A stretch of 11,043 nucleotides of DNA, from positions 1-11,043 of the forward strand of contig CAYXXN010000103.1 of the NCBI GenBank assembly GCA_964469055.1. Reading direction: 5' to 3'. Origin of the DNA: CAYXXN01 sp964469055. GTDB taxonomy: Bacteria > Acidobacteriota > Thermoanaerobaculia > Multivoradales > JAHEKO01. Shown here piece by piece: positions 1-5,488 of the stretch (positions are counted from its first letter, which is position 1; each line of letters opens with the position of its first letter). The notes beneath the pieces were generated by a model that was not told the origin of the DNA, searched no databases, and saw only the letters and a list, made by a program, of their open reading frames with translations. Made by a program: the position numbers and the translations under genes.

Positions 1-1
1 G

Positions 2-1396
2 TGCTTCGGCGACTGGCCGCAGAACTGGTACAACCAGGGCGTGACCGTCTCGCCTAACGATCCCAACGACGTTTTCATCAGCACGGTGGACCTCTTCCGC
101 TCGACGAACGGCGGCCAGACCTTCGTCGACCTCACTTGCGGCTACGCCGGCGGCGAGGTGCACGTCGATCATCACGCTCGGGCCTTCGTCGGCGGCGACG
201 CCGGCCAACTGCTCGTCGGCTCGGACGGCGGTGTCTACTACACGGACAACGCCGACGCCTTCGACCCCGACGCCGTGACGTTCATCGATCTCAACGCCTC
301 GCTCTCGACGATCGAGTTCTACTCCGGTGACATCACCGCCGACTTCGCCATCTCGGGGAACGCCGCCATCAACGGCGGCGCCCAGGACAACGGCTCCTCG
401 GTGTTCGTGTGGAACGGCACTCCCGGGCCGGCGGCGTGGGTGGAGACCCTCGGCGGCGATGGTGTCTACGCCCGCATCGAGCCGGTCCTCGAGCTGCGCT
501 GGTACCAGGAGTTCCAGAACGGGGAGCTCCGAGTGTCGACCACCGGGCCGTTCGGCAACCACGTCAACGCGGAGGGGGCGTGGGGCGCCGACCGCCTGAG
601 CTTCCTCATGCCCTACGAGCTCTACCGCTACGACTGCCCGCCCTCCGGGTGCGAGCGCATGATCGCCGGCACCCACCGGGTCTGGGAGACGATCCAGGGC
701 GCCGTGCCGGCGAGCAGCTGGTACGTCAACAGCCCGGATCTGACCAAGGGCGTGTTGGGCGATCGCTCCTTCATCAACCAACTGGCGCACGCGGTGTCCG
801 ATCCTTCGGTCGCCATCGTCGGCACCAACGACGGCAACGTGGCCTATGGCTTCGACCTCGGCTTGGGGGTGGCGAACAGCGCCACCTGGGTCGATGTGAC
901 AGGCGGCAACGCCATCCTCCCCAATCGGCCGATCCTCGACGTGGCGACCGACCCCGAGACGCCGACCATCGGCTACGCCGCGGTGGGCGGCTTCACGGAG
1001 AACACCCCCTCGACCCCAGGTCACGTGTACCGCGTGGTCTGCACCCCGGGCTGCGCCGGCTTCACATGGGAGGACAAGAGCGGCAACCTGCCGAACATCC
1101 CCGTGGACTCGATCGCCGTCAACCCGCACCTGCCGCAGCAGGTCTTCGCCGGCACCGACTGGGGGCTGTACTTCACCGACGACGTCACGGTCGCCTCGCC
1201 CCTTTGGCAGAAACACCAGGGCCTCCCCAGCGTGATGATCTGGGACATGGCGATCGACCGCGGCTTCACCACTCTCGCCGTCTTCACGCGGTCGCGTGGC
1301 GCCTGGGCGTGGCCCCTGCCGCTGGCGGCGAGCCAGCTCTTCGCCGACGGCTTCGAGACCGGCGACACGGACGCCTGGGACCAGACGGTCCCCTAG
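2..1396 (+). CDS. Secreted BNR/sortilin-like beta-propeller protein, C-terminal part (5' end outside window)
   Basis: The reading frame is open from the first full codon at the left edge, so the gene starts outside the window; 464 residues are visible. The protein looks like a beta-propeller of the BNR/VPS10 (sortilin-like) type. It has an Asp-box-like STNGGQTF followed by a VHVDHHA stretch and a GSDGGVYYTDN turn, and later propeller-like strands such as VFAGTDWGLYFTDD. Such proteins are usually exported, and paired cysteines (for example CPPSGC and CTPGC) fit an extracytoplasmic location. The extreme C-terminus reads LFADGFETGDTDAWDQTVP, resembling a short tail (DGFExGDxxAW) that I recall on other exported proteins of some Gram-negative lineages. 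No catalytic residues can be assigned, and substrate and function are unknown. It could be a glycosidase-like or peptidase-associated propeller. The following gene, purE, is 50 bp downstream and seems functionally unrelated. Confidence 0.8.
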   Translation, partial: CFGDWPQNWYNQGVTVSPNDPNDVFISTVDLFRSTNGGQTFVDLTCGYAGGEVHVDHHARAFVGGDAGQLLVGSDGGVYYTDNADAFDPDAVTFIDLNASLSTIEFYSGDITADFAISGNAAINGGAQDNGSSVFVWNGTPGPAAWVETLGGDGVYARIEPVLELRWYQEFQNGELRVSTTGPFGNHVNAEGAWGADRLSFLMPYELYRYDCPPSGCERMIAGTHRVWETIQGAVPASSWYVNSPDLTKGVLGDRSFINQLAHAVSDPSVAIVGTNDGNVAYGFDLGLGVANSATWVDVTGGNAILPNRPILDVATDPETPTIGYAAVGGFTENTPSTPGHVYRVVCTPGCAGFTWEDKSGNLPNIPVDSIAVNPHLPQQVFAGTDWGLYFTDDVTVASPLWQKHQGLPSVMIWDMAIDRGFTTLAVFTRSRGAWAWPLPLAASQLFADGFETGDTDAWDQTVP

Positions 1397-1429
1397 CCAC
1401 GGCGCGCGGACGGGCTGCCGAAACCGATC

Positions 1430-1438
1430 TGCTACATT
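1430..1438 (+). promoter_or_regulatory. Extended -10-like promoter element just upstream of purE
   Basis: TGCTACATT matches an extended -10 (TGn + TAnnaT) with hexamer TACATT at 1433-1438. No convincing -35 lies 17 bp upstream. Only 8 bases separate the hexamer from the purE ATG, so transcription would start about 2 bases before the start codon. No Shine-Dalgarno sequence is visible in the gap. The same layout occurs before the sulfatase-like gene. Confidence 0.45.
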
Positions 1439-1446
1439 CCGCCGCC

Positions 1447-1935
1447 ATGAAGAAGCTGGTGGGCGTCGTCATGGGCTCGCGATCGGACTGGGCGACGATG
1501 GAGCACGCCTCGACGACCCTCGATGTCCTGGGCGTGCCGCACGACGTGCGCGTGCTCTCGGCGCACCGCAGCCCGGAGGCGCTGACGACCTGGCTGCGCG
1601 AGGGCGAGGCGCAGGGCTTCGAGGTGGTCGTCGCCGCCGCGGGCGGCGCCGCGCACCTGGCCGGCGTCGTCGCGGCCCACACCCGTCTGCCCGTCCTCGG
1701 CGTCCCCATGGAGTCCAAGCTCTCCGGGCTCGACTCGCTGCTCTCGACCGTGCAGATGCCGGCCGGGGTGCCGGTCGCGACCTTCGCGGTGGGCCGGGCG
1801 GGGGCGGTCAACGCGGCCCTCTTCGCGGCCGCCATCCTGGCCCGCCACGACCCGGCGATCGACGCCGCCCTGCAGCGCTACCGCGCCACGCAGACGGAGA
1901 AGGTCGTCGCCGAAGGCGATCCGCGGAAGCCCTAG
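1447..1935 (+). CDS. purE: N5-carboxyaminoimidazole ribonucleotide mutase (PurE, class I)
   Basis: Converts N5-CAIR to CAIR in de novo purine synthesis, in the cytoplasm. The 162-residue product has the usual length of a bacterial class I PurE. All hallmark motifs are present: MGSRSD at residues 9-14, SAHRSPE at 38-44 (with the catalytic His40), AGGAAHL at 65-71, LGVPMESK near 84-91, and DSLLSTVQMP at 96-105. In bacteria this enzyme normally works on the product of PurK, but no purK is visible in the window; it must lie elsewhere if present. The ATG at 1447 gives the canonical N-terminus. It has no Shine-Dalgarno sequence but sits directly behind a -10-like box, which suggests a near-leaderless mRNA. 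Its TAG stop shares the CTAG tetranucleotide with the stop of the convergent small gene. Confidence 0.97.
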   Translation: MKKLVGVVMGSRSDWATMEHASTTLDVLGVPHDVRVLSAHRSPEALTTWLREGEAQGFEVVVAAAGGAAHLAGVVAAHTRLPVLGVPMESKLSGLDSLLSTVQMPAGVPVATFAVGRAGAVNAALFAAAILARHDPAIDAALQRYRATQTEKVVAEGDPRKP

Positions 1936-2138
1936 GCGCCGCGCCCGCCCGGCGACTCGGTCTTCCCTTCGCCAGTCGCCCGCGCCGTCGGCGCCTTCTG
2001 AATTCGTTCGGCCAGTTCCGCCATCTCCTCGAGCGCTTGGAGCTGGTTGCGGAGCGGCAGTGCCGCCCACCGCCGCAGCTGTTCGCGACGGCCACTCTCC
2101 CAATCGGGCGTCGCGACGGTCGGCTCCTGGCTCTTCAT
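1932..2138 (-). CDS. 68-residue charged helical protein paired with nucleotidyltransferase (possible antitoxin or partner)
   Basis: A small ORF whose ATG overlaps the TGA of the upstream nucleotidyltransferase gene (ATGA at 2138-2135), a typical sign of translational coupling. The predicted protein has a central segment rich in charged residues and Leu, roughly residues 12-47 (DWESGRREQLRRW, then LEEMAELAERIQ), likely one or two amphipathic helices. A polar, Gly/Ser/Thr-rich tail follows. From memory, small proteins of the pattern 'WExxRxxQLxxx...RLxxLEExxxLA' often sit next to MNT/AbiEii-like nucleotidyltransferases, which supports this being a real gene. No enzyme motif is seen. By analogy with two-gene toxin-antitoxin loci it may bind or regulate the nucleotidyltransferase, but this is inference. 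The same frame stays open upstream inside the nucleotidyltransferase gene; that extension is a shadow and was not used. Confidence 0.7.
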   Translation of the reverse strand: MKSQEPTVATPDWESGRREQLRRWAALPLRNQLQALEEMAELAERIQKAPTARATGEGKTESPGGRGA

Positions 2139-2635
2139 GGCTCGCCTTGCCGCAGCTCGAGTTGCTCGGCATCCGCCAGGTCCTGCGCGCGGCCAGCGCG
2201 GCGCTTCATGTGGATCAGGGTCGCCCGGCGCACGAAGCGGACGGGCAGCCCGGGTTGGAGCTCCTTGGCGAGTGCCGCTTCGTATTCCTCGTCGAAGGGA
2301 AACGGTTCCGCGACGAAGACGTCCACTGGCGTCTCGCGGTGCAGGTCGCTGTAGAAATTGAGGACCACGAGGCCCTTCTCGGCGATCCATCGCTCCCGCT
2401 CGCGGGGATCGGCAAAGCCCCGCGGATCGACGGGGACATGGGGCCGATAGCCCAACGCGGCGAGGGCCTCGAGGGCGCGCACGACGTTATCCTGCCCCAG
2501 CTCGATCACGAGGTCCACGTCCTTGGTGAAGCGCAGATACCCGTGCGCGACGACGGCTAGTCCCCCCGCGACGAGATAGCGAACCTCGGCTGCGCGCAGC
2601 GCCTCGACGAGGGCCTCGAAGCTCGTGGCCTTCAC
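2135..2635 (-). CDS. MNT/AbiEii-type nucleotidyltransferase
   Basis: A 166-residue protein with the minimal nucleotidyltransferase (Pol beta-like) fold. Visible features are the GG loop in VAGGLAVVAHG (residues 22-32), the two metal-binding aspartates in RFTKDVDLV (Asp39 and Asp41), a third acidic residue in TPVDVF (Asp105), and the conserved C-terminal helix IHMKRRAGRAQDLADAEQL (about 141-159, with Lys144 and Arg149). The family moves a nucleotide onto a protein or RNA target; AbiEii- and MNT-type members serve as toxins or antitoxins. The start is GTG at 2635. It is chosen because GGGGAGG lies 9 bases upstream, whereas the nearby ATG at 2643 runs into a stop after three codons. The gene follows the amidohydrolase by 15 bp and overlaps the small gene downstream, so it could be expressed as part of that operon. 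The target is unknown. Confidence 0.85.
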   Translation of the reverse strand: MKATSFEALVEALRAAEVRYLVAGGLAVVAHGYLRFTKDVDLVIELGQDNVVRALEALAALGYRPHVPVDPRGFADPRERERWIAEKGLVVLNFYSDLHRETPVDVFVAEPFPFDEEYEAALAKELQPGLPVRFVRRATLIHMKRRAGRAQDLADAEQLELRQGEP

Positions 2636-2644
2636 TCTCGCATG

Positions 2645-2651
2645 CCTCCCC
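2645..2651 (-). promoter_or_regulatory. Shine-Dalgarno site deciding the GTG start of the nucleotidyltransferase
   Basis: The minus strand reads GGGGAGG, then 9 bases, then GTG. This strong purine-rich site abuts the amidohydrolase stop codon. It supports GTG at 2635 as the start, and supports co-transcription with re-initiation on a shared mRNA. Confidence 0.6.
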
Positions 2652-4285
2652 TAGGGGTTGGCTTCCCGCCGGATTCCCGGCTGGAGCAGCTCCGTCACTC
2701 CCGCCTCGGTCTTCGCCGCCCGCACCATCTCCCGCACGTCGGCCAGGAGCTCCTTGGCGTCGTAGACGATGCCGTCCTTGATCGTGGTGCCCACGCCGCC
2801 CACCCTGACCACCTGGTTCTCGCCGTTCACCCGAATGGCGCCGGTGCCGTAGAGCACCTTGAAGTCGGTCAACGGGTTCTCGTCGACGATGAGGAGGTCG
2901 GCGAGCTTGCCGGGCTCGACGGAGCCGATCAAATGGGCGAGGCCCAGGGCTTCGGCACCGGAGAGCGTAGCCGCGCGCACTACCTCCAGCGGGTGGAAGC
3001 CGGCCTCCTGCAGCAGCTCGAGCTCGCCGATCAGCCCGAAGCCGTAGAGCTTGAAGATGTAGCCGGCGTCCGAGCCCGTGGTGACTCGACCGCCGCGGTT
3101 CTTGTAGTCCTCGAGGAACGCCATCCACAGGCGGTAGTTCTCCCGCCAGGCGATCTCGTCGGCGGTCGTCCAGGCGAGCCAGTACGAGCCGTGGGAGTCG
3201 CGATTCGGCTGGAAGAACTGCCAGAGCGAGGGGAGGGTGTACTCGTCGTGCCACTCGTCGCGGCGCGCCCGCATGAGGTCGCGGCTGGCGGCGTAGATGG
3301 TGAGCGTCGGGTCGAGCGTGAAGTCGAGCGCCAGGAGCTCGTCGATCACCTCGTTCCAGCGCGCGCTCCCGGGCGCCGCCGCCTGCCGCCAGAGCCGGCC
3401 GGCCTCAGCGAAGCGGTGTTGCTCGTCGTTGTAGTTGTAGGCGAGGGGATAGTCCTGCACCGTGCGGTCGACGAACAAGGCCTCGGGCAGCCCATACCAG
3501 TGCTCCATCGTGGTCAAGCCCCAGCGGGCGCTGTCGAGCACGTCCAAGCGCGCCACGGAGAGCTGCGCGTGGTGACAGGCCGTGCGCAGACCCCGCGCCG
3601 CGGCCTCGCGCACGGCGGCCTCCATGATGTCGGGACGGTGGCCGAAGAATTTGATGCCGTCGCCTCCCCGGCGGGCGAGGTCGCGCACCCATGCGCGCGC
3701 CTCCTCGGGGTCGGTGAAGGGCTCCTCGCGGTCTTCGCCGAAGGTCAGGTAGGCCTCGATGCGGGGCGCCGTGATCTCGTTGCGCTCGCTCCGGGCCTTG
3801 TGCTCGAGGCAGAAGTCGAGGCCGTTGCCGCAGCCCGGATCGCGCACCGTGGTGATGCCGTGCCCGAGCCAGAGCTTGAAGACGTACTCGGCGGGCGTGC
3901 CCTGCTCGACGCCGCCGATGTGCCCGTGCATGTCGATGAGCCCAGGCAGCACGTACTTCCCCGTGAGGTCGAGCTCCTGGCCCCCGGCGGCGAGCTCGGG
4001 ACGCTCCTCGGGGTCGATGGCGATGCCGGGCGCGCCGACGCCGACAACGTCGGCGATGCGGTTGCCCTCGATCACGATGTCCACCGGCCCGCGGGCGGGC
4101 GCCCCGGTGCCGTCGATCAGGGTGGCGCCCCGGAGGATGAGCTGGCTGTAGGGCCCCTGGCCCTCGGCGCGCGGCGGGGCGGCGGGGATCGACTCGGGCT
4201 CTTCGGCCGGCGCCTCGGGAGCGCCGCTCGCCGCACGTGCGGCGACGGCCAGGCAGAGGGCGAGGAGGCAAGCGCCGCGACGCAT
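2651..4285 (-). CDS. Exported imidazolonepropionase-like amidohydrolase
   Basis: A 544-residue metal-dependent hydrolase of the amidohydrolase superfamily. Residues 1 to about 19 form a signal peptide (Arg-rich start, Leu/Ala core, A-x-A-type cleavage region), so it probably acts in the periplasm. A Pro/Glu/Ala-rich linker (20-45) follows. The composite beta-sandwich start (LILRGATLIDGTG, 49-61) leads into the TIM barrel. Metal ligands visible are HGH (His120 and His122 in IDMHGHIGG), Lys212 in GIKFFGH (candidate carbamylated Lys), His238/239 in CHHAQ, His262 in MEHWYG, and Asp406 in TGSDAG. The C-terminal part closes the sandwich (GSVEPGKLADLLIVDENPL). The sequence between about 280 and 395 (HDEYTLPSLWQFFQP, then SHGSYWLAWTT) is a conserved insertion of this subfamily. 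Substrate is unknown; relatives act on cyclic amides or dipeptides. AAGGAG lies 6 bases before the ATG. It is the second gene of the minus-strand cluster, 59 bp after the SEC-C gene. Confidence 0.9.
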   Translation of the reverse strand: MRRGACLLALCLAVAARAASGAPEAPAEEPESIPAAPPRAEGQGPYSQLILRGATLIDGTGAPARGPVDIVIEGNRIADVVGVGAPGIAIDPEERPELAAGGQELDLTGKYVLPGLIDMHGHIGGVEQGTPAEYVFKLWLGHGITTVRDPGCGNGLDFCLEHKARSERNEITAPRIEAYLTFGEDREEPFTDPEEARAWVRDLARRGGDGIKFFGHRPDIMEAAVREAAARGLRTACHHAQLSVARLDVLDSARWGLTTMEHWYGLPEALFVDRTVQDYPLAYNYNDEQHRFAEAGRLWRQAAAPGSARWNEVIDELLALDFTLDPTLTIYAASRDLMRARRDEWHDEYTLPSLWQFFQPNRDSHGSYWLAWTTADEIAWRENYRLWMAFLEDYKNRGGRVTTGSDAGYIFKLYGFGLIGELELLQEAGFHPLEVVRAATLSGAEALGLAHLIGSVEPGKLADLLIVDENPLTDFKVLYGTGAIRVNGENQVVRVGGVGTTIKDGIVYDAKELLADVREMVRAAKTEAGVTELLQPGIRREANP

Positions 4286-4294
4286 CTAGATCTC

Positions 4295-4328
4295 CTTGCG
4301 CACAGGGGCCCGCGCGGGGACGCGCAAG
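4295..4328 (-). other. Hairpin overlapping the ribosome binding site of the amidohydrolase gene
   Basis: CTTGCGC at 4295-4301 and GCGCAAG at 4322-4328 form a 7-bp perfect inverted repeat. It encloses a GC-rich loop that holds its own palindrome, CCCGCGCGGG (4309-4318). In the minus-strand mRNA the 3' arm runs directly into the Shine-Dalgarno sequence (GCGCAAGGAG), so the first bases of the ribosome site are paired. There is no U-tract, so it is not a classical intrinsic terminator. It may modulate translation or attenuate readthrough; in DNA this GC-rich it could also be chance. Confidence 0.4.
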
Positions 4329-4344
4329 CCTAGCAGCCCTGTGG

Positions 4345-5433
4345 TCAGCGCGGCGCCCGTGGCCGGTAGCGGAGCCGGGCGCCGGAGGGCTTGTGGGTGA
4401 AGCTGCGGATGGGCTCTTCCCGCTCCAGCCGCGCTCCGTGTCGCGCCACCAGGGCCGGGATGGCGACCAGCAGCGCCGTGAGGTCGCCGGCGTCCGCTGT
4501 CGTGAACCCCTCCGGTGGCGGGTGGCTCGTCCACAGCATCGGGTACGCGGTCGGGTCGACGACTTCCCAGCCCGCGGCGCTCACTTCCTTGCGCATCGGC
4601 CGCGGGAGGGCCGACCCATCGGAGAAGAGCAGGTAGAGGACGACGCCGCCGACGGTGGCACCGCGGGGCGCCCCGAAGAGGCCGATGCCGCGCACGCCTT
4701 TGCCCAGGAGCCCGACCGCCCAAGTCTGTCCCGAAGGCCCCTCCGCCTCCAGGATCTGGTCCTCGCGCAGGCAGCTCCAAGGGGCGGCGCGGTAGAAGGC
4801 GGCTGCCTGGCGGTGCAACTCGGCGCAGCGCTCCGCTGCCAACCCCCAGCCGGCCCAGGTCTCCGGCCACGCCGCGCGGGGGGCGGCCAGCGGCTCCTCC
4901 TCCTCCTCGGGCTCTGGCTCGACCTCCGCCGCGCGCTCCTCCGAGGGCGCGGATCCTCTCCCGAGCGAGGCCCGCAAGTCGGCCGCCAGCACGTCGAGCT
5001 CGGCCAGCGGGCGCACCTCGATGCTCGCCAAGCGCTCCCGGTCGGCGAGGCCGCGGGCCAGCCACCGCGCGATGGCGCGGCGGCGGACGAACAGGCGGGC
5101 GGGAAAGGTCCGCAGGCGACGCCCGAGCCGGTCGAGCGCGTCGGCCAGCTCCTCGCCGGCCTCGGCGGCGTCAGTGGGGCAGTAGTGGACGACCTCGACT
5201 TCGAGAGGTTGGTCGCCGGCGGTGACCAAGATGGCACCGGGCCTGGCCTCCGGAAGGTCGCTCAGCTCAACGCCCAGAGGCACGAGATCCACCTGCCACT
5301 CGGGGGTGGCGGCCGCGATCCGGCGCAGGCGCAACTCCAACGGCCGGCAGCAGCTGCGGTAGCGCTGGCGCGAGCCGCAGGGGCAGGGATCGTCGAGGCG
5401 CGTCGGCATGAAGGGACGGGAGCGCGCAGTCAC
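4345..5433 (-). CDS. SEC-C motif protein with acidic linker and C-terminal domain of unknown function
   Basis: A 362-residue cytoplasmic protein. Near the N-terminus lies a SEC-C zinc-binding motif, DPCPCGSRQRYRSCC (Cys17, Cys19, Cys28, Cys29), the same module found at the SecA C-terminus and in many stand-alone proteins. A middle region (about 45-155) is alpha/beta. An acidic linker follows (VEPEPEEEEEP, 171-181). The C-terminal part (about 190-335) opens with HRQAAAFYRAAPWSCL and continues with strands such as GVVLYLLFSDGSALP. The AAxFYxxxPW start reminds me of a domain of unknown function that recurs with SEC-C motifs, but I cannot name it securely. No enzyme active site is evident; metal-mediated protein or nucleic-acid binding is the safest guess. 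The start is GTG at 5433, preferred over ATG at 5409 because a -10-like box sits 8 bases upstream of GTG. Neither start has a Shine-Dalgarno sequence. It is the first gene of the minus cluster and diverges from the sulfatase-like gene. Confidence 0.85.
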   Translation of the reverse strand: MTARSRPFMPTRLDDPCPCGSRQRYRSCCRPLELRLRRIAAATPEWQVDLVPLGVELSDLPEARPGAILVTAGDQPLEVEVVHYCPTDAAEAGEELADALDRLGRRLRTFPARLFVRRRAIARWLARGLADRERLASIEVRPLAELDVLAADLRASLGRGSAPSEERAAEVEPEPEEEEEPLAAPRAAWPETWAGWGLAAERCAELHRQAAAFYRAAPWSCLREDQILEAEGPSGQTWAVGLLGKGVRGIGLFGAPRGATVGGVVLYLLFSDGSALPRPMRKEVSAAGWEVVDPTAYPMLWTSHPPPEGFTTADAGDLTALLVAIPALVARHGARLEREEPIRSFTHKPSGARLRYRPRAPR

Positions 5434-5441
5434 GCGAGACG

Positions 5442-5447
5442 ATCTTA
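5442..5447 (-). promoter_or_regulatory. -10-like box for the SEC-C gene (near-leaderless)
   Basis: TAAGAT on the minus strand (5447-5442) matches four of six consensus -10 positions and ends 8 bases before the GTG start. TTGACG at 5456-5451 is -35-like but too close to act as a normal -35 for this box. A start site about 2 bases before GTG would give an almost leaderless mRNA. The box lies in the 55-bp divergent gap shared with the sulfatase-like gene. Confidence 0.35.
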
Positions 5448-5470
5448 CCCGTCAATCGGCGGCCGGCCTT

Positions 5471-5479
5471 TGCTAGATT
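5471..5479 (+). promoter_or_regulatory. Extended -10-like promoter element just upstream of the sulfatase-like gene
   Basis: TGCTAGATT contains an extended -10 with hexamer TAGATT at 5474-5479, nearly identical to the element before purE (TGCTACATT). Nine bases separate it from the ATG, so the expected leader is about 3 bases, and no Shine-Dalgarno sequence is present. No clear -35 is visible. Confidence 0.45.
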
Positions 5480-5488
5480 CGGCGGCCG

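Noticed and set aside
1397..1446. Intrinsic terminator between the propeller gene and purE
   Set aside because: No stable GC stem with a U-tract is visible in this 50-bp gap; only the -10-like box stands out.
2139..2390. N-terminal extension of the 68-residue protein to 2390
   Set aside because: It is a shifted-frame shadow of the nucleotidyltransferase gene, rich in Arg and Pro. The ATG at 2138 in the ATGA overlap is the natural start.
2642..4333. Long plus-strand open frame (563 codons) opposite the amidohydrolase gene
   Set aside because: It is the antisense of a gene with clear motifs. Such long open shadows are expected at this GC content, and the translation shows no recognisable domain.
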